From the NCBI RefSeq assembly GCF_001591825.1, contig NZ_BCVQ01000013.1, forward strand, positions 1 through 64,000: a stretch of DNA of 64,000 nucleotides. The letters run 5' to 3'. Source of the stretch: Rossellomorea vietnamensis NBRC 101237 (GTDB lineage Bacteria > Bacillota > Bacilli > Bacillales > Bacillaceae_B). This document shows positions 1-7,730 of this stretch, one piece after another (position 1 is the stretch's first letter; every line of letters starts with the position of its first letter). The position numbers and the translations under genes are program-made. Under the pieces are notes generated by a model. The model made no database searches. It had not been told where the DNA came from and saw only the letters and a program-made list of their open reading frames with translations.

Positions 1-80
1 CCCCCGCAGGAGCGTCAGCTGTGAGGAGGCTTGCCTTACGCCCGAGGAAAGCGAAGTTCTTGCACGGAAATCAATGGCGG
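1..80 (+). repeat. Partial copy of a Bacillaceae interspersed repeat, cut by the window edge
   Basis: The stretch contains CCCCGCAGGAGCG, then GAGGAGGCTTGCC, then GAGGAAAGCGAAG, and ends with CGGAAATCAATGG. I remember this series of words from a non-coding repeat scattered through many Bacillus-type genomes. It has no open reading frame. The copy looks diverged and its 5' part lies outside the window. I see no second copy inside the window. The family assignment is from memory and was not searched. Confidence 0.55.
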
Positions 81-285
81 TGTAACAAGTGATCCTAATT
101 ATTAATTTGATTATTCGTCAATAGAGGAAATGGATTTAGTTAAGTCCCAGCCTATTTTTAAATTATATTGAAATGATTAATGCCAGTCCGATGCCTTCTC
201 ACCTTATATAGGTGGTTTGTAGTGAAATGTCAGATTGTTTAGGGAAAATAAGTCGAATGGACTACCGGCAATTGTTCTTTTCGTA

Positions 286-313
286 TTGTCATCTATGATG
301 GTGATAGTACAAT
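286..313 (+). promoter_or_regulatory. Sigma-A-like promoter in the intergenic region
   Basis: TTGTCA and TACAAT are separated by 16 bases, each one mismatch from consensus. No gene follows closely. A TTCACCT/AGGTGAA hairpin followed by GTTTTCTT lies about 70-95 bases downstream. The unit could yield a short RNA, or it could be chance in AT-rich DNA. Confidence 0.35.
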
Positions 314-384
314 AAAGTTACAACAATGTTACGACCAGATTCGACATCATTCCAAGATGAGTGAAAAATATAGAGGTTTACGGA

Positions 385-411
385 TTCACCTGACTTTAGG
401 TGAAGTTTTCT
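385..411 (+). terminator. Small terminator-like hairpin in non-coding DNA
   Basis: A perfect 7-bp inverted repeat (TTCACCT/AGGTGAA, 6-base loop) is followed by GTTTTCTT. It would be a weak intrinsic terminator on the + strand. It could equally be a protein-binding dyad, since the CACCT/AGGTG core also occurs at 200-214. Confidence 0.3.
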
Positions 412-636
412 TATGTAGTTTGCGAAAAAATTTTCGCAATGGAGCGCTGAATGACGGATATGTATGGTATCTTGCTTCTTACTTATCTCTGTCTCTGTAA
501 TATGAATGTAACAAACCAAGGAATAAACCACATTTATTTGTAAAAATATCCATGGGAAAATTAGGTTTAAACATGGATGAAAAGTCACGAATTCGATGAA
601 TATCGCCATCTTTCTTTAAAATTTACGGAATATTCA

Positions 637-665
637 TAGACACTAATCTTGCTAAACATTACAAT
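637..665 (+). promoter_or_regulatory. Probable sigma-A promoter of the fla/che operon
   Basis: TAGACA and TACAAT are separated by exactly 17 bases, each one mismatch from consensus. The pair lies about 70 bases before the flgB start codon, the right place to drive the long flagellar operon. In B. subtilis this operon has both a sigma-A and a sigma-D promoter. I could not identify a convincing sigma-D element here. Confidence 0.6.
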
Positions 666-736
666 AAATACTGTTGCATGATAAATATGTCAAAAATAGT
701 TGAAACATGTCAAAAAAACGGATAGAGGTGCCTAAA

Positions 737-1126
737 GTGAAACTTTTTTCCAACACCTTTTCAACACTCGAAAACGGGCTGAACTACGCCTCGTTAAATC
801 AGAAAGTGATTTCTCAAAATATTGCGAACGTCGATACACCAAATTATAAAGCGAAAAAAGTAGAGTTTAAGTCGTTATTGAATCAATCTACTCAACAATT
901 GGAAGCGAAAAGAACAAATCAACGTCACTTTACCTTTGGATCTTATAGTCAACACCCTGCGGTAAAGACGAAATCCTCTTTTCAATACAATCATAATGGA
1001 AATGGTGTGGATCTGGATCAGGAGATGTCAGAGATGGCAACCAACCAAATTTATTTTAATGCCCTGTCAGACCGAATAAATGGGAAGTTTAACAGTCTGC
1101 AATCAGTCATAAGGGGTGGCAAGTAA
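737..1126 (+). CDS. flgB: Flagellar basal-body rod protein FlgB
   Basis: Proximal rod subunit of the flagellar basal body, exported through the flagellar type III apparatus. The product is 129 aa, the family's usual length. It has the N-terminal rod/hook signature around NIANVDTPNYKAKKV and a C-terminal amphipathic segment ending NSLQSVIRGGK. I chose the GTG at 737, giving MKLFSNTF. An AGAGGTG ribosome binding site lies 6 bases upstream, and this start matches the family N-terminus. An in-frame ATG 30 bases earlier has no such site. First gene of the fla/che operon; flgC follows after 2 bases. Confidence 0.95.
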   Translation: MKLFSNTFSTLENGLNYASLNQKVISQNIANVDTPNYKAKKVEFKSLLNQSTQQLEAKRTNQRHFTFGSYSQHPAVKTKSSFQYNHNGNGVDLDQEMSEMATNQIYFNALSDRINGKFNSLQSVIRGGK

Positions 1127-1128
1127 GA

Positions 1129-1590
1129 ATGGGATTATTTACAGGGATGAATACAACGGCTTCTGCACTAACCGCCCAGCGTTTGAGGATGGACGTCATT
1201 TCGTCCAATATGGCCAATGTAGATACAACGAGAGGCAAAATGGTGGATGGTGAATGGCAGCCTTATCAGCGAAAGTCTGTCGTGATGGCACCAAAGGAAG
1301 ATCAGTTTTCTTCTTTTTTAAACCAGGCGATGAACACAAGGGCCAACCACTCAATTGGGAGTGGAGTGAAAGTTTCACGGATTGAAGAGGACGATAAAAC
1401 GCCATTTAAAATGGTGTATGACCCTCAGCACCCCGATGCAAATGATGATGGATATGTACGCCTGCCGAATGTAGACCCCTTGAGGGAAATGGTAGACCTC
1501 ATTTCAGCTACACGGTCCTATGAAGCAAATGTGACAGTATTTAATGCAAATAAAGCAATGTTAATGAAGTCATTAGAAATCGGTAAATAA
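1129..1590 (+). CDS. flgC: Flagellar basal-body rod protein FlgC
   Basis: Second proximal rod component, built on FlgB and the MS ring. The product is 153 aa. The N-terminus carries the rod/hook motif (TASALTAQRLRMDVISSNMA near residues 10-30). The C-terminus has the matching conserved helix (DLISATRSYEANVTVFNANK), which together form the coiled-coil D0/D1 domain of axial flagellar proteins. The gene sits immediately behind flgB with coupled translation likely. Nothing is unusual in length or composition. Confidence 0.95.
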   Translation: MGLFTGMNTTASALTAQRLRMDVISSNMANVDTTRGKMVDGEWQPYQRKSVVMAPKEDQFSSFLNQAMNTRANHSIGSGVKVSRIEEDDKTPFKMVYDPQHPDANDDGYVRLPNVDPLREMVDLISATRSYEANVTVFNANKAMLMKSLEIGK

Positions 1591-1607
1591 AGAAAGGTTG
1601 TAATTCT

Positions 1608-1913
1608 ATGGCCATACACAATATAGGTTCGGTAACTCCTGCAGTTATAAGTCCGTCATTTGATAAAAAAAATAGTTCTCCTTCTGCTGCAACGGAAAAC
1701 TTCAGTCAATTACTTAAAAAGTCCATCGACGAAGTCAATAAGATGCAAGTGCAGTCAGATCAATTAACGGAAAAACTTGTACGGGGTGAAACCGTTGATC
1801 TCCATCAGGTGATGATCGCTTCACAAAAGGCAAGCATCACCCTGCAAACGACAATGGAAGTCCGTAACAAAGTAGTGGAAGCATATCAAGAGATAATGAG
1901 AATGCCAATGTAG
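1608..1913 (+). CDS. fliE: Flagellar hook-basal body protein FliE
   Basis: Small (101 aa) adaptor that joins the MS ring (FliF) to the rod. The conserved C-terminal half is clear: a helical stretch with FSQLLKKSIDEVNKMQVQSD around residues 32-51, then the HQVMIASQKASITLQTTMEV core and a VVEAYQEIMRM ending. The N-terminal 30 residues are serine-rich and poorly conserved, as usual in this family. It lies between flgC and fliF in the standard order. Confidence 0.95.
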   Translation: MAIHNIGSVTPAVISPSFDKKNSSPSAATENFSQLLKKSIDEVNKMQVQSDQLTEKLVRGETVDLHQVMIASQKASITLQTTMEVRNKVVEAYQEIMRMPM

Positions 1914-1946
1914 TAGGCTCATGCAGTCGAGTACCGGAGGATTGTA

Positions 1947-3545
1947 ATGAATGAATCGTTTAAGAAATATACAGAGCAAATAAAGACTTATTGGACAAGT
2001 AGAACAAAAAAACAAAAGATCAGCATGGGAGCCATCTTTCTGATTACCGTCATCCTGATCGGTGCGGTTAGTTATTTTTCAACGCGGACGACTCTCGAAC
2101 CCTTATATAGTAATTTGTCACCTTCAGAAACGGGAACCATCAAAGAGAATCTGGATGGCAGGGGAATCCCTTCAGAAATTACCGATAGTGGATCGACCAT
2201 CATGGTCCCTAAAGAGCAGGTGGATACACTGAAAGTTGAACTGGCTGCAGAAGGGATACCTAACTCTGGGAGCATCGACTATTCTTTCTTCAGTCAAAAT
2301 GCCGGATTCGGTATGACCGATAACGAGTTCAACGTCATGAAATTGGACGCCATGCAAACGGAATTAGCCAATTTAATGAAGGGAATAGACGGGATCCAGG
2401 ATGCAAAAGTCATGATCAATCTTCCTGAAAAACAGATTTTCCTAAATGATGATGTGCAAAATGCATCTGCATCCATTGTCCTGGATACGAAGCCGGGTTT
2501 CACATTTGATCAAAAGCAAATCAAATCACTTTATCATCTTGTTTCGAAAAGTGTTCCAGACCTTCCTACTGAGAATATCGCCATCATGAATCAATATTTT
2601 GAGTATTTTGATTTAGAATCTCAAAATAATTCTACGGGAAGCGGAAATTTTGCTCAGCAAATGAATGTAAAGAAAGAAGTCGAGCGTGATATTCAACGTC
2701 AGGTTCAAAACATGCTTGGTACGCTGATCGGCTTTAATAAGGTAGTGGTTTCCGTGACAACTGATATTGACTTTACCCAGGAAAACCGCGAAGAAAACAT
2801 TGTAACACCTGTCGATGAAGAAAATATGGAAGGAATCGCAGTCAGTGCTCAGCGTATTACGGAAACGTTCTCAGGTGAAGGTGCCGCTCCTGGAGGGACA
2901 CCAGGGGCCGGGGATGCCAATGAGCCGACGAACAGCGGTGTTACATACGGCTCCAGTTCAGAATCGAATGGTGATTATGAACGGATGGAAGAAACCATTA
3001 ATAATGAAGTCAACCGGATCAAAAAAGAGATTGTAGAAAGTCCTTACAAGATTAGGGACCTTGGGATACAGGTCATGGTGGAACCGCCTGATCCCGAAAA
3101 AGAATCGTCCTTACCACAGAACAGGGTCGATGATATACGCCAAGTTTTATCCACGATCGTACGCACGTCCATTGATAAGGACGCGAATCCTGAACTCACG
3201 GATGACGCGATTGCAGAAAAGGTGGTCGTCTCAGTTCAGCCGTTCAATGGGAAAGTGGATGTCGCATCTGAAGAGAAGCCTGTCCTGCCTTGGTGGACTT
3301 ATGTTGTAGGAGGCATACTCCTTGTAGTGATTCTTCTCTTAGTATTTTTCTTATTACGTTCAAGAAAGAAAGAATCGATTGAAGAAATAGAATATGAAGA
3401 AACAAGAGAGCCAGTCCAGATCCCGGATATTGAACCTAAAGAAGAGACAGAAGGGTCGATTCGCCGTAAACAGCTGGAAAAAATGGCTAAAGATAAACCG
3501 GAAGAATTTGCGAAACTGTTACGCACCTGGTTAGCAGAGGATTAG
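1947..3545 (+). CDS. fliF: Flagellar MS-ring protein FliF
   Basis: Forms the membrane-embedded MS ring, the base on which rod, switch and export gate assemble. The product is 532 aa with one transmembrane helix near residues 27-46 and a second near 450-470. Between them lies the periplasmic-type ring-building region, with a Gly/Pro/Ala-rich loop around residues 310-330. The last ~30 residues (QLEKMAKDKPEEFAKLLRTW) form the helix that binds the N-domain of FliG, the next gene. A GGAGG site precedes the ATG. Confidence 0.96.
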   Translation: MNESFKKYTEQIKTYWTSRTKKQKISMGAIFLITVILIGAVSYFSTRTTLEPLYSNLSPSETGTIKENLDGRGIPSEITDSGSTIMVPKEQVDTLKVELAAEGIPNSGSIDYSFFSQNAGFGMTDNEFNVMKLDAMQTELANLMKGIDGIQDAKVMINLPEKQIFLNDDVQNASASIVLDTKPGFTFDQKQIKSLYHLVSKSVPDLPTENIAIMNQYFEYFDLESQNNSTGSGNFAQQMNVKKEVERDIQRQVQNMLGTLIGFNKVVVSVTTDIDFTQENREENIVTPVDEENMEGIAVSAQRITETFSGEGAAPGGTPGAGDANEPTNSGVTYGSSSESNGDYERMEETINNEVNRIKKEIVESPYKIRDLGIQVMVEPPDPEKESSLPQNRVDDIRQVLSTIVRTSIDKDANPELTDDAIAEKVVVSVQPFNGKVDVASEEKPVLPWWTYVVGGILLVVILLLVFFLLRSRKKESIEEIEYEETREPVQIPDIEPKEETEGSIRRKQLEKMAKDKPEEFAKLLRTWLAED

Positions 3546-3556
3546 GAGGAATGAAC

Positions 3557-4570
3557 ATGGTTAGAAGAGAGAAAGGTTTAACAGGTAAACAAAAGGCGGC
3601 CATCCTCCTGATCTCTCTTGGTCCAGATGTATCAGCATCCGTTTACAAGCATTTGTCGGAAGAAGATATCGAGAAATTAACATTAGAGATTTCCGGAGTG
3701 AAAAAGGTGGAAACGGAAGCGAAAGAAGACATCTTAGAGGAGTTTCATCAAATCGCCATTGCACAGGACTATATCTCGCAGGGTGGAATCGGCTATGCGA
3801 AGACGGTCCTGGAGAAGGCACTTGGATCTGAGCAGGCAACGGCGATCATTAATCGCCTGACCTCTTCCTTACAGGTCAAACCCTTTGACTTTGCAAGAAG
3901 AGCCGATGCAGCTCAAATTCTTAACTTCATCCAGAATGAACATCCTCAGACGATTGCATTGATTCTATCCTATCTTGACCCTCAACAAGCAGGTCAGATA
4001 CTTTCTGAGCTTCCACAGGAAGTCCAGGCGGATATCGCGAGAAGGATTGCGGTGATGGATGGAACCTCTCCTGAAGTGATCAGCGAGGTGGAAGCCATTC
4101 TTGAAAGGAAGCTTTCAGCGACCGTCACACAGGATTATACACAAACCGGCGGAGTGGAAGCGGTAGTGGAAGTATTGAACGGGGTAGATCGTTCAACAGA
4201 GAAGACCATCCTGGATGCCTTGGAGATCCAAGATCCGGAATTAGCCGAAGAAATCAAGAAGAGGATGTTTGTATTTGAAGATATTGTCACACTCGATGGC
4301 CGTTCCATCCAGCGTGTGATCAGGGATTGTGATAATGAAGATCTGCTTCTCTCACTTAAAGTCTCGAGTGATGAAGTGAAAGAAGTGGTATTTAGGAACA
4401 TGTCGAACCGGATGGTTGAGACCCTTAAAGAAGAAATGGAATTCATGGGTCCTGTCCGATTACGGGATGTTGAAGAAGCACAGTCACGGATTGTAGCAGT
4501 CATAAGAAGGTTAGAGGATTCAGGTGAAATCATCATCGCCCGTGGTGGAGGAGACGATATCATTGTCTAG
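3557..4570 (+). CDS. fliG: Flagellar motor switch protein FliG
   Basis: Rotor component that contacts FliF, FliM and the stator and transmits torque. The 337-aa product shows the N-domain (GKQKAAILLISLGPDVSASV) and the middle domain with EHPQTIALILSYLDPQQAG. The C-terminal torque domain includes KRMFVFEDIVTLDGRSIQRV and ends in GGGDDIIV. I prefer the ATG at 3557 because AGGAGG lies 7 bases upstream. An in-frame ATG at 3551 sits almost on top of that site. The 3' end overlaps the start of fliH. Confidence 0.95.
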   Translation: MVRREKGLTGKQKAAILLISLGPDVSASVYKHLSEEDIEKLTLEISGVKKVETEAKEDILEEFHQIAIAQDYISQGGIGYAKTVLEKALGSEQATAIINRLTSSLQVKPFDFARRADAAQILNFIQNEHPQTIALILSYLDPQQAGQILSELPQEVQADIARRIAVMDGTSPEVISEVEAILERKLSATVTQDYTQTGGVEAVVEVLNGVDRSTEKTILDALEIQDPELAEEIKKRMFVFEDIVTLDGRSIQRVIRDCDNEDLLLSLKVSSDEVKEVVFRNMSNRMVETLKEEMEFMGPVRLRDVEEAQSRIVAVIRRLEDSGEIIIARGGGDDIIV

Positions 4571-5336
4571 GATCATAAAGTCTACCGTAGCCCAATCTAT
4601 TGAAGACAAGGGGAAAGTGATCTCTCTTAAGAGAATGAAGAAGGTGGAAGACGCATCCCCAGAGGAAGATAGGTTAATAGGGAATGCCTCGTTTCGAAGG
4701 GATCAAATCATAGAGCAAGCAAGCATTGAAGCAGAACGAATCATCCGGGAAGCAAATGAGGAGATTCGTCGCGAAGAAGAAAGGTTGTTACGTGATAAAG
4801 AAAGTTGGATAACAGAACGGGAGCAGCTTATGCAAGAGGCATATAATGCCGGATTCCTGCAAGGAGAGGAAGAAGGCAGAAAGAAAGGCTACCAGGAATA
4901 TGAGAACAAATTGCAAGAAGCAAACGAGATCACTGAGAACAACAGGGATCAGTATGACGGTTACATCCAAAGAGCAGAGAAAGTCATTATAGATCTTGGG
5001 ATAGCATGTGCCGGGAAAATCATGAATCAAAAATTGAAGGATGAACCGGATTTATTCCTTTCCATCGTGGAACGGGGGCTAAAGGAAGTGAGGGATCTGC
5101 CTCATATCCAGATACATGTGCATCCGACGAGACATAAGCTCCTTGCCGAGAACAAGTCTGAACTGGAAGTCATGTTCCCAACTGATATTCAATGTTTCAT
5201 CTATGCAAACGATGACCTTCTCCCTGAAGAATGCTACATTGAAACGAATCAAGGGCGGGTCATTGTCAGTGTGGATTCTCAATTGAAAGAATTGAAGCTG
5301 AAGCTACACCACCTTCTTGAAGGTGATGTCGAATGA
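4563..5336 (+). CDS. fliH: Flagellar export ATPase regulator FliH
   Basis: Binds and restrains the export ATPase FliI and docks it at the export gate. The product is about 257 aa. After the first ~50 residues it becomes strongly charged and coiled-coil (AERIIREANEEIRREEERLL), followed by the C-terminal FliI-binding domain. The TTG at 4563, giving MSRIIKS, is chosen because GGAGGAG lies 9 bases upstream within the end of fliG. Upstream GTG codons (4524, 4542, 4545) are in frame but have no suitable site, so the exact start is uncertain. It overlaps fliG by 8 bases and fliI by 4. Confidence 0.88.
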   Translation: MSRIIKSTVAQSIEDKGKVISLKRMKKVEDASPEEDRLIGNASFRRDQIIEQASIEAERIIREANEEIRREEERLLRDKESWITEREQLMQEAYNAGFLQGEEEGRKKGYQEYENKLQEANEITENNRDQYDGYIQRAEKVIIDLGIACAGKIMNQKLKDEPDLFLSIVERGLKEVRDLPHIQIHVHPTRHKLLAENKSELEVMFPTDIQCFIYANDDLLPEECYIETNQGRVIVSVDSQLKELKLKLHHLLEGDVE

Positions 5337-6652
5337 AAGCAGCAGATCTTATCTCTCAGATCCCCCATATCCCAACATTCAAAAAGTTCGGGAAAGTGAA
5401 ACGGGTAGTCGGATTGATGATCGAATCCCAGGGTCCTGAAAGCTCAGTAGGTGAAGTCTGTCATATCCATATTCTCTCCCGAGGTAAAAAGAAGGTGATA
5501 CAAGCAGAGGTCGTCGGGTTTAATGATGATTTGGTCATCCTTATGCCATATACCAATATGCAGGATATTTCACCAGGCAGTTTAGTCGAAGCAACGGCAA
5601 AACCATTGGAAATCAAAATCGGGCCATCTCTAATCGGTAAGGTGATAGACTCCCTGGGTCATCCCCTTGATGGAAGTCAATTACCTTCTGGATTAAGCAC
5701 TGCCTATACAGAACAGGAACCACCCAATCCGCTATCAAGACCTCCCATTGATGAAAAAATGGAAGTTGGCGTAAAAGCCATCGACAGCATGCTGACCGTC
5801 GGTAAGGGCCAAAGGGTAGGAATCTTTGCCGGAAGTGGTGTGGGGAAAAGCACATTACTTGGAATGATCGCCAGAAACACGAAAGCCGATTTAAACGTCA
5901 TCGCATTGGTAGGGGAACGCGGCCGGGAAGTAAGAGAATTCATTGAAAGAGATTTAGGTGAAGAAGGATTGCAGAGAACGATTGTAGTGGCTGCCACATC
6001 CGACCAGCCTGCTCTTATGAGAATTAAAGGTGCCTTTACGGCAACAGCGATTGCGGAATATTTCCGTGATAAAGGAATGAACGTCATGCTGATGATGGAT
6101 TCTGCCACCCGGGTAGCCATGGCACAGAGGGAAATCGGGTTGGCGGTTGGGGAACCGCCGACAACCAAAGGCTATACTCCTTCCGTTTTCGCTATTTTAC
6201 CAAAGCTGCTTGAGAGGACCGGAACGAACCTCCATGGAAGTATTACGGCGTTTTATACCGTTCTCGTAGATGGTGATGATTTGAATGAACCTATTTCAGA
6301 TACAGTCAGGGGGATACTCGATGGTCATATCGTTCTCGACCGTCAGATTTCGAATCGTGGCCAATACCCTGCCATCAATATTCTGAAGAGTGTCAGCCGG
6401 TTAATGAATCACCTTGCCTCTAAAGAACATTTACAAGCTGCCACTAGAATAAGAGAGTTATTGAGTACCTATATGAACTCAGAAGATTTGATTCAAATAG
6501 GGGCATACAAAAAAGGGACTTCCCGTGAAGTGGATGAAGCCATCAACTATTATCCGGGAATCATCTCCTTCCTGAAGCAAGGTGTATATGAACAGATCTC
6601 TCTAGCCTCGAGTGTTGATGAGCTTATCAAGCTATCGGAAAAAGGTGGATGA
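5333..6652 (+). CDS. fliI: Flagellum-specific ATPase FliI
   Basis: Hexameric ATPase, related to the beta subunit of F1-ATPase, that helps unfold and load flagellar export substrates. The 439-aa product carries a Walker A motif GSGVGKST at residues 167-174 and a Walker B region MNVMLMMDSATR. It also has the family signature PSVFAILPKLLERTG. The start ATG overlaps the fliH stop as ATGA, which implies translational coupling with its regulator. Confidence 0.97.
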   Translation: MKAADLISQIPHIPTFKKFGKVKRVVGLMIESQGPESSVGEVCHIHILSRGKKKVIQAEVVGFNDDLVILMPYTNMQDISPGSLVEATAKPLEIKIGPSLIGKVIDSLGHPLDGSQLPSGLSTAYTEQEPPNPLSRPPIDEKMEVGVKAIDSMLTVGKGQRVGIFAGSGVGKSTLLGMIARNTKADLNVIALVGERGREVREFIERDLGEEGLQRTIVVAATSDQPALMRIKGAFTATAIAEYFRDKGMNVMLMMDSATRVAMAQREIGLAVGEPPTTKGYTPSVFAILPKLLERTGTNLHGSITAFYTVLVDGDDLNEPISDTVRGILDGHIVLDRQISNRGQYPAINILKSVSRLMNHLASKEHLQAATRIRELLSTYMNSEDLIQIGAYKKGTSREVDEAINYYPGIISFLKQGVYEQISLASSVDELIKLSEKGG

Positions 6653-6657
6653 TCCGA

Positions 6658-7104
6658 ATGAGTTATCAGTATAAATTCCAACGAATTCTAACCTTGAAAG
6701 AAAAAGAAAAAGATGAAGTCCAGGAAATGTACAGGGGTTCCATTGAAAAGTTTGAAACAGTTGCAGGGAAGCTATATGAATGTTTGAAAAAGAAAGAAAC
6801 CCTGGAGCTTCATCAGGAGAGCAAATTACAGGGTGGATTATCTGTACAGGATATCCGTCATCATCAACAATTCATCACCAATCTTGAAAAGACTATCTCT
6901 TATTATCAGGATCTAGTGATCCAAGCGAGAAATCGGATGAATTGGTATGAAGATAAACTGGTGGATATGAATGTGGAAGTGAAAAAATACGAAAAGATGA
7001 AGGAAAAAGATTTAGAGCGGTTTCTTCAAAACATCCAATCGATGGAAAATAAACAATTAGACGAAGTGTCGGTTGTTCAATATTTGAAAAGGGGAGTTAG
7101 GTGA
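6658..7104 (+). CDS. fliJ: Flagellar export chaperone FliJ
   Basis: Small coiled-coil protein (148 aa) of the flagellar export apparatus, thought to act as a stalk-like partner of the FliI ATPase and as an escort chaperone. The sequence is almost entirely helical and highly charged (LTLKEKEKDEVQEM near residue 10, VKKYEKMKEKDLERF near 110). The ATG at 6658, giving MSYQYKFQ, matches the family N-terminus and follows AAGGTGG. An ATG 9 bases earlier overlaps the fliI stop. Confidence 0.9.
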   Translation: MSYQYKFQRILTLKEKEKDEVQEMYRGSIEKFETVAGKLYECLKKKETLELHQESKLQGGLSVQDIRHHQQFITNLEKTISYYQDLVIQARNRMNWYEDKLVDMNVEVKKYEKMKEKDLERFLQNIQSMENKQLDEVSVVQYLKRGVR

Positions 7105-7108
7105 TTTC

Positions 7109-7699
7109 ATGGCAAAGGTAATCGAAGAGGAAAAGAAAGACTCGCATAATCGGTTTCAAAGATTCATTTTCATCATCGTCATTCCTCTCTTGTTTGCTAT
7201 CACTTTTGCTCTGGTCATCATGACATTTGCGGGAATCAATATTTTTGAAAAAGCGCAATCACTGGGATCGGACATTCCTTTTTTGGCAAAGGTCATCCCT
7301 ACAGATAATGAAGAGGACAGGAAACAATTACAAGAGAGAATCATTTCATTAAACGCGTCGATGGAAGATCAAGAGGCCAAAATTGCCCAGCTTCAAAGTG
7401 AAATAGATAAAAAAGACAGTGATAACGAACAACTTCAGGCAACCATCCAGCAGCAGAATGAGGAAATGAATGAATTAAGGCAGATTGGTGAAGACAACAA
7501 ACGGGCTTTTAAGGAGGTAGTCAATACCTTTGAAGCGATGTCTGCGAAAAGCGCCGCTCCAGTTCTCATGAACATGGAAGATGAAGAGGCGATGAAGATC
7601 CTTTCCACTATAAAGCCAGATACGCTGGCAGACATTTTAGAAAAGATGCCTGCTGTGGATGCTGCAAGATACACAAGTCTTCTATCAGCAGAGGAATGA
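7109..7699 (+). CDS. ylxF: YlxF/MotE-like membrane-anchored flagellar protein
   Basis: Membrane-anchored protein of the flagellar operon with no firmly assigned role. The 196-aa product has one transmembrane helix near residues 19-40 and a long coiled coil (about 70-130). The C-terminal segment, NMEDEEAMKILSTIKPDTLA followed by ILEKMPAVDAARY, resembles the MgtE N-terminal domain found in MotE proteins. In MotE, studied in alpha-proteobacteria, this fold supports folding and stability of a motor protein. Its place between fliJ and fliK suggests a role in export or motor assembly, but this is inference. Confidence 0.8.
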   Translation: MAKVIEEEKKDSHNRFQRFIFIIVIPLLFAITFALVIMTFAGINIFEKAQSLGSDIPFLAKVIPTDNEEDRKQLQERIISLNASMEDQEAKIAQLQSEIDKKDSDNEQLQATIQQQNEEMNELRQIGEDNKRAFKEVVNTFEAMSAKSAAPVLMNMEDEEAMKILSTIKPDTLADILEKMPAVDAARYTSLLSAEE

Positions 7700-7730
7700 T
7701 CTGTTTTAATTCTTTAAAGGAGGTGAATGA

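Larger units (their letters stand above)
81..636. other. Non-coding region upstream of the fla/che operon
   Basis: About 550 bases of AT-rich DNA without a credible gene. Short frames exist on both strands, but none has a ribosome binding site or a recognisable product. It holds a promoter-like pair (286-313). It also holds three inverted repeats: CACCT/AGGTG at 200-214, TTCACCT/AGGTGAA at 385-404, and TTGCGAAAA/TTTTCGCAA at 420-439. In B. subtilis codY lies directly upstream of flgB. No codY sequence is visible here, so the spacer is longer or has been invaded by the repeat at its left end. Confidence 0.6.

Noticed and set aside
357-500. 47-codon frame (MSEKYRGLRIHLTLGEVF...) on the plus strand
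   Set aside because: No ribosome binding site and no recognisable family. It also runs through both the 385-404 and 420-439 dyads.
289-609. 106-codon frame on the minus strand upstream of flgB
   Set aside because: No ribosome binding site, no recognisable motif, composition like non-coding AT-rich DNA, and it overlaps inverted repeats.
4135-4563. Long minus-strand frame opposite fliG (and similar frames opposite other genes)
   Set aside because: These follow the codon pattern of the true + strand gene, have no ribosome sites and no family features. Treated as shadows throughout the window.
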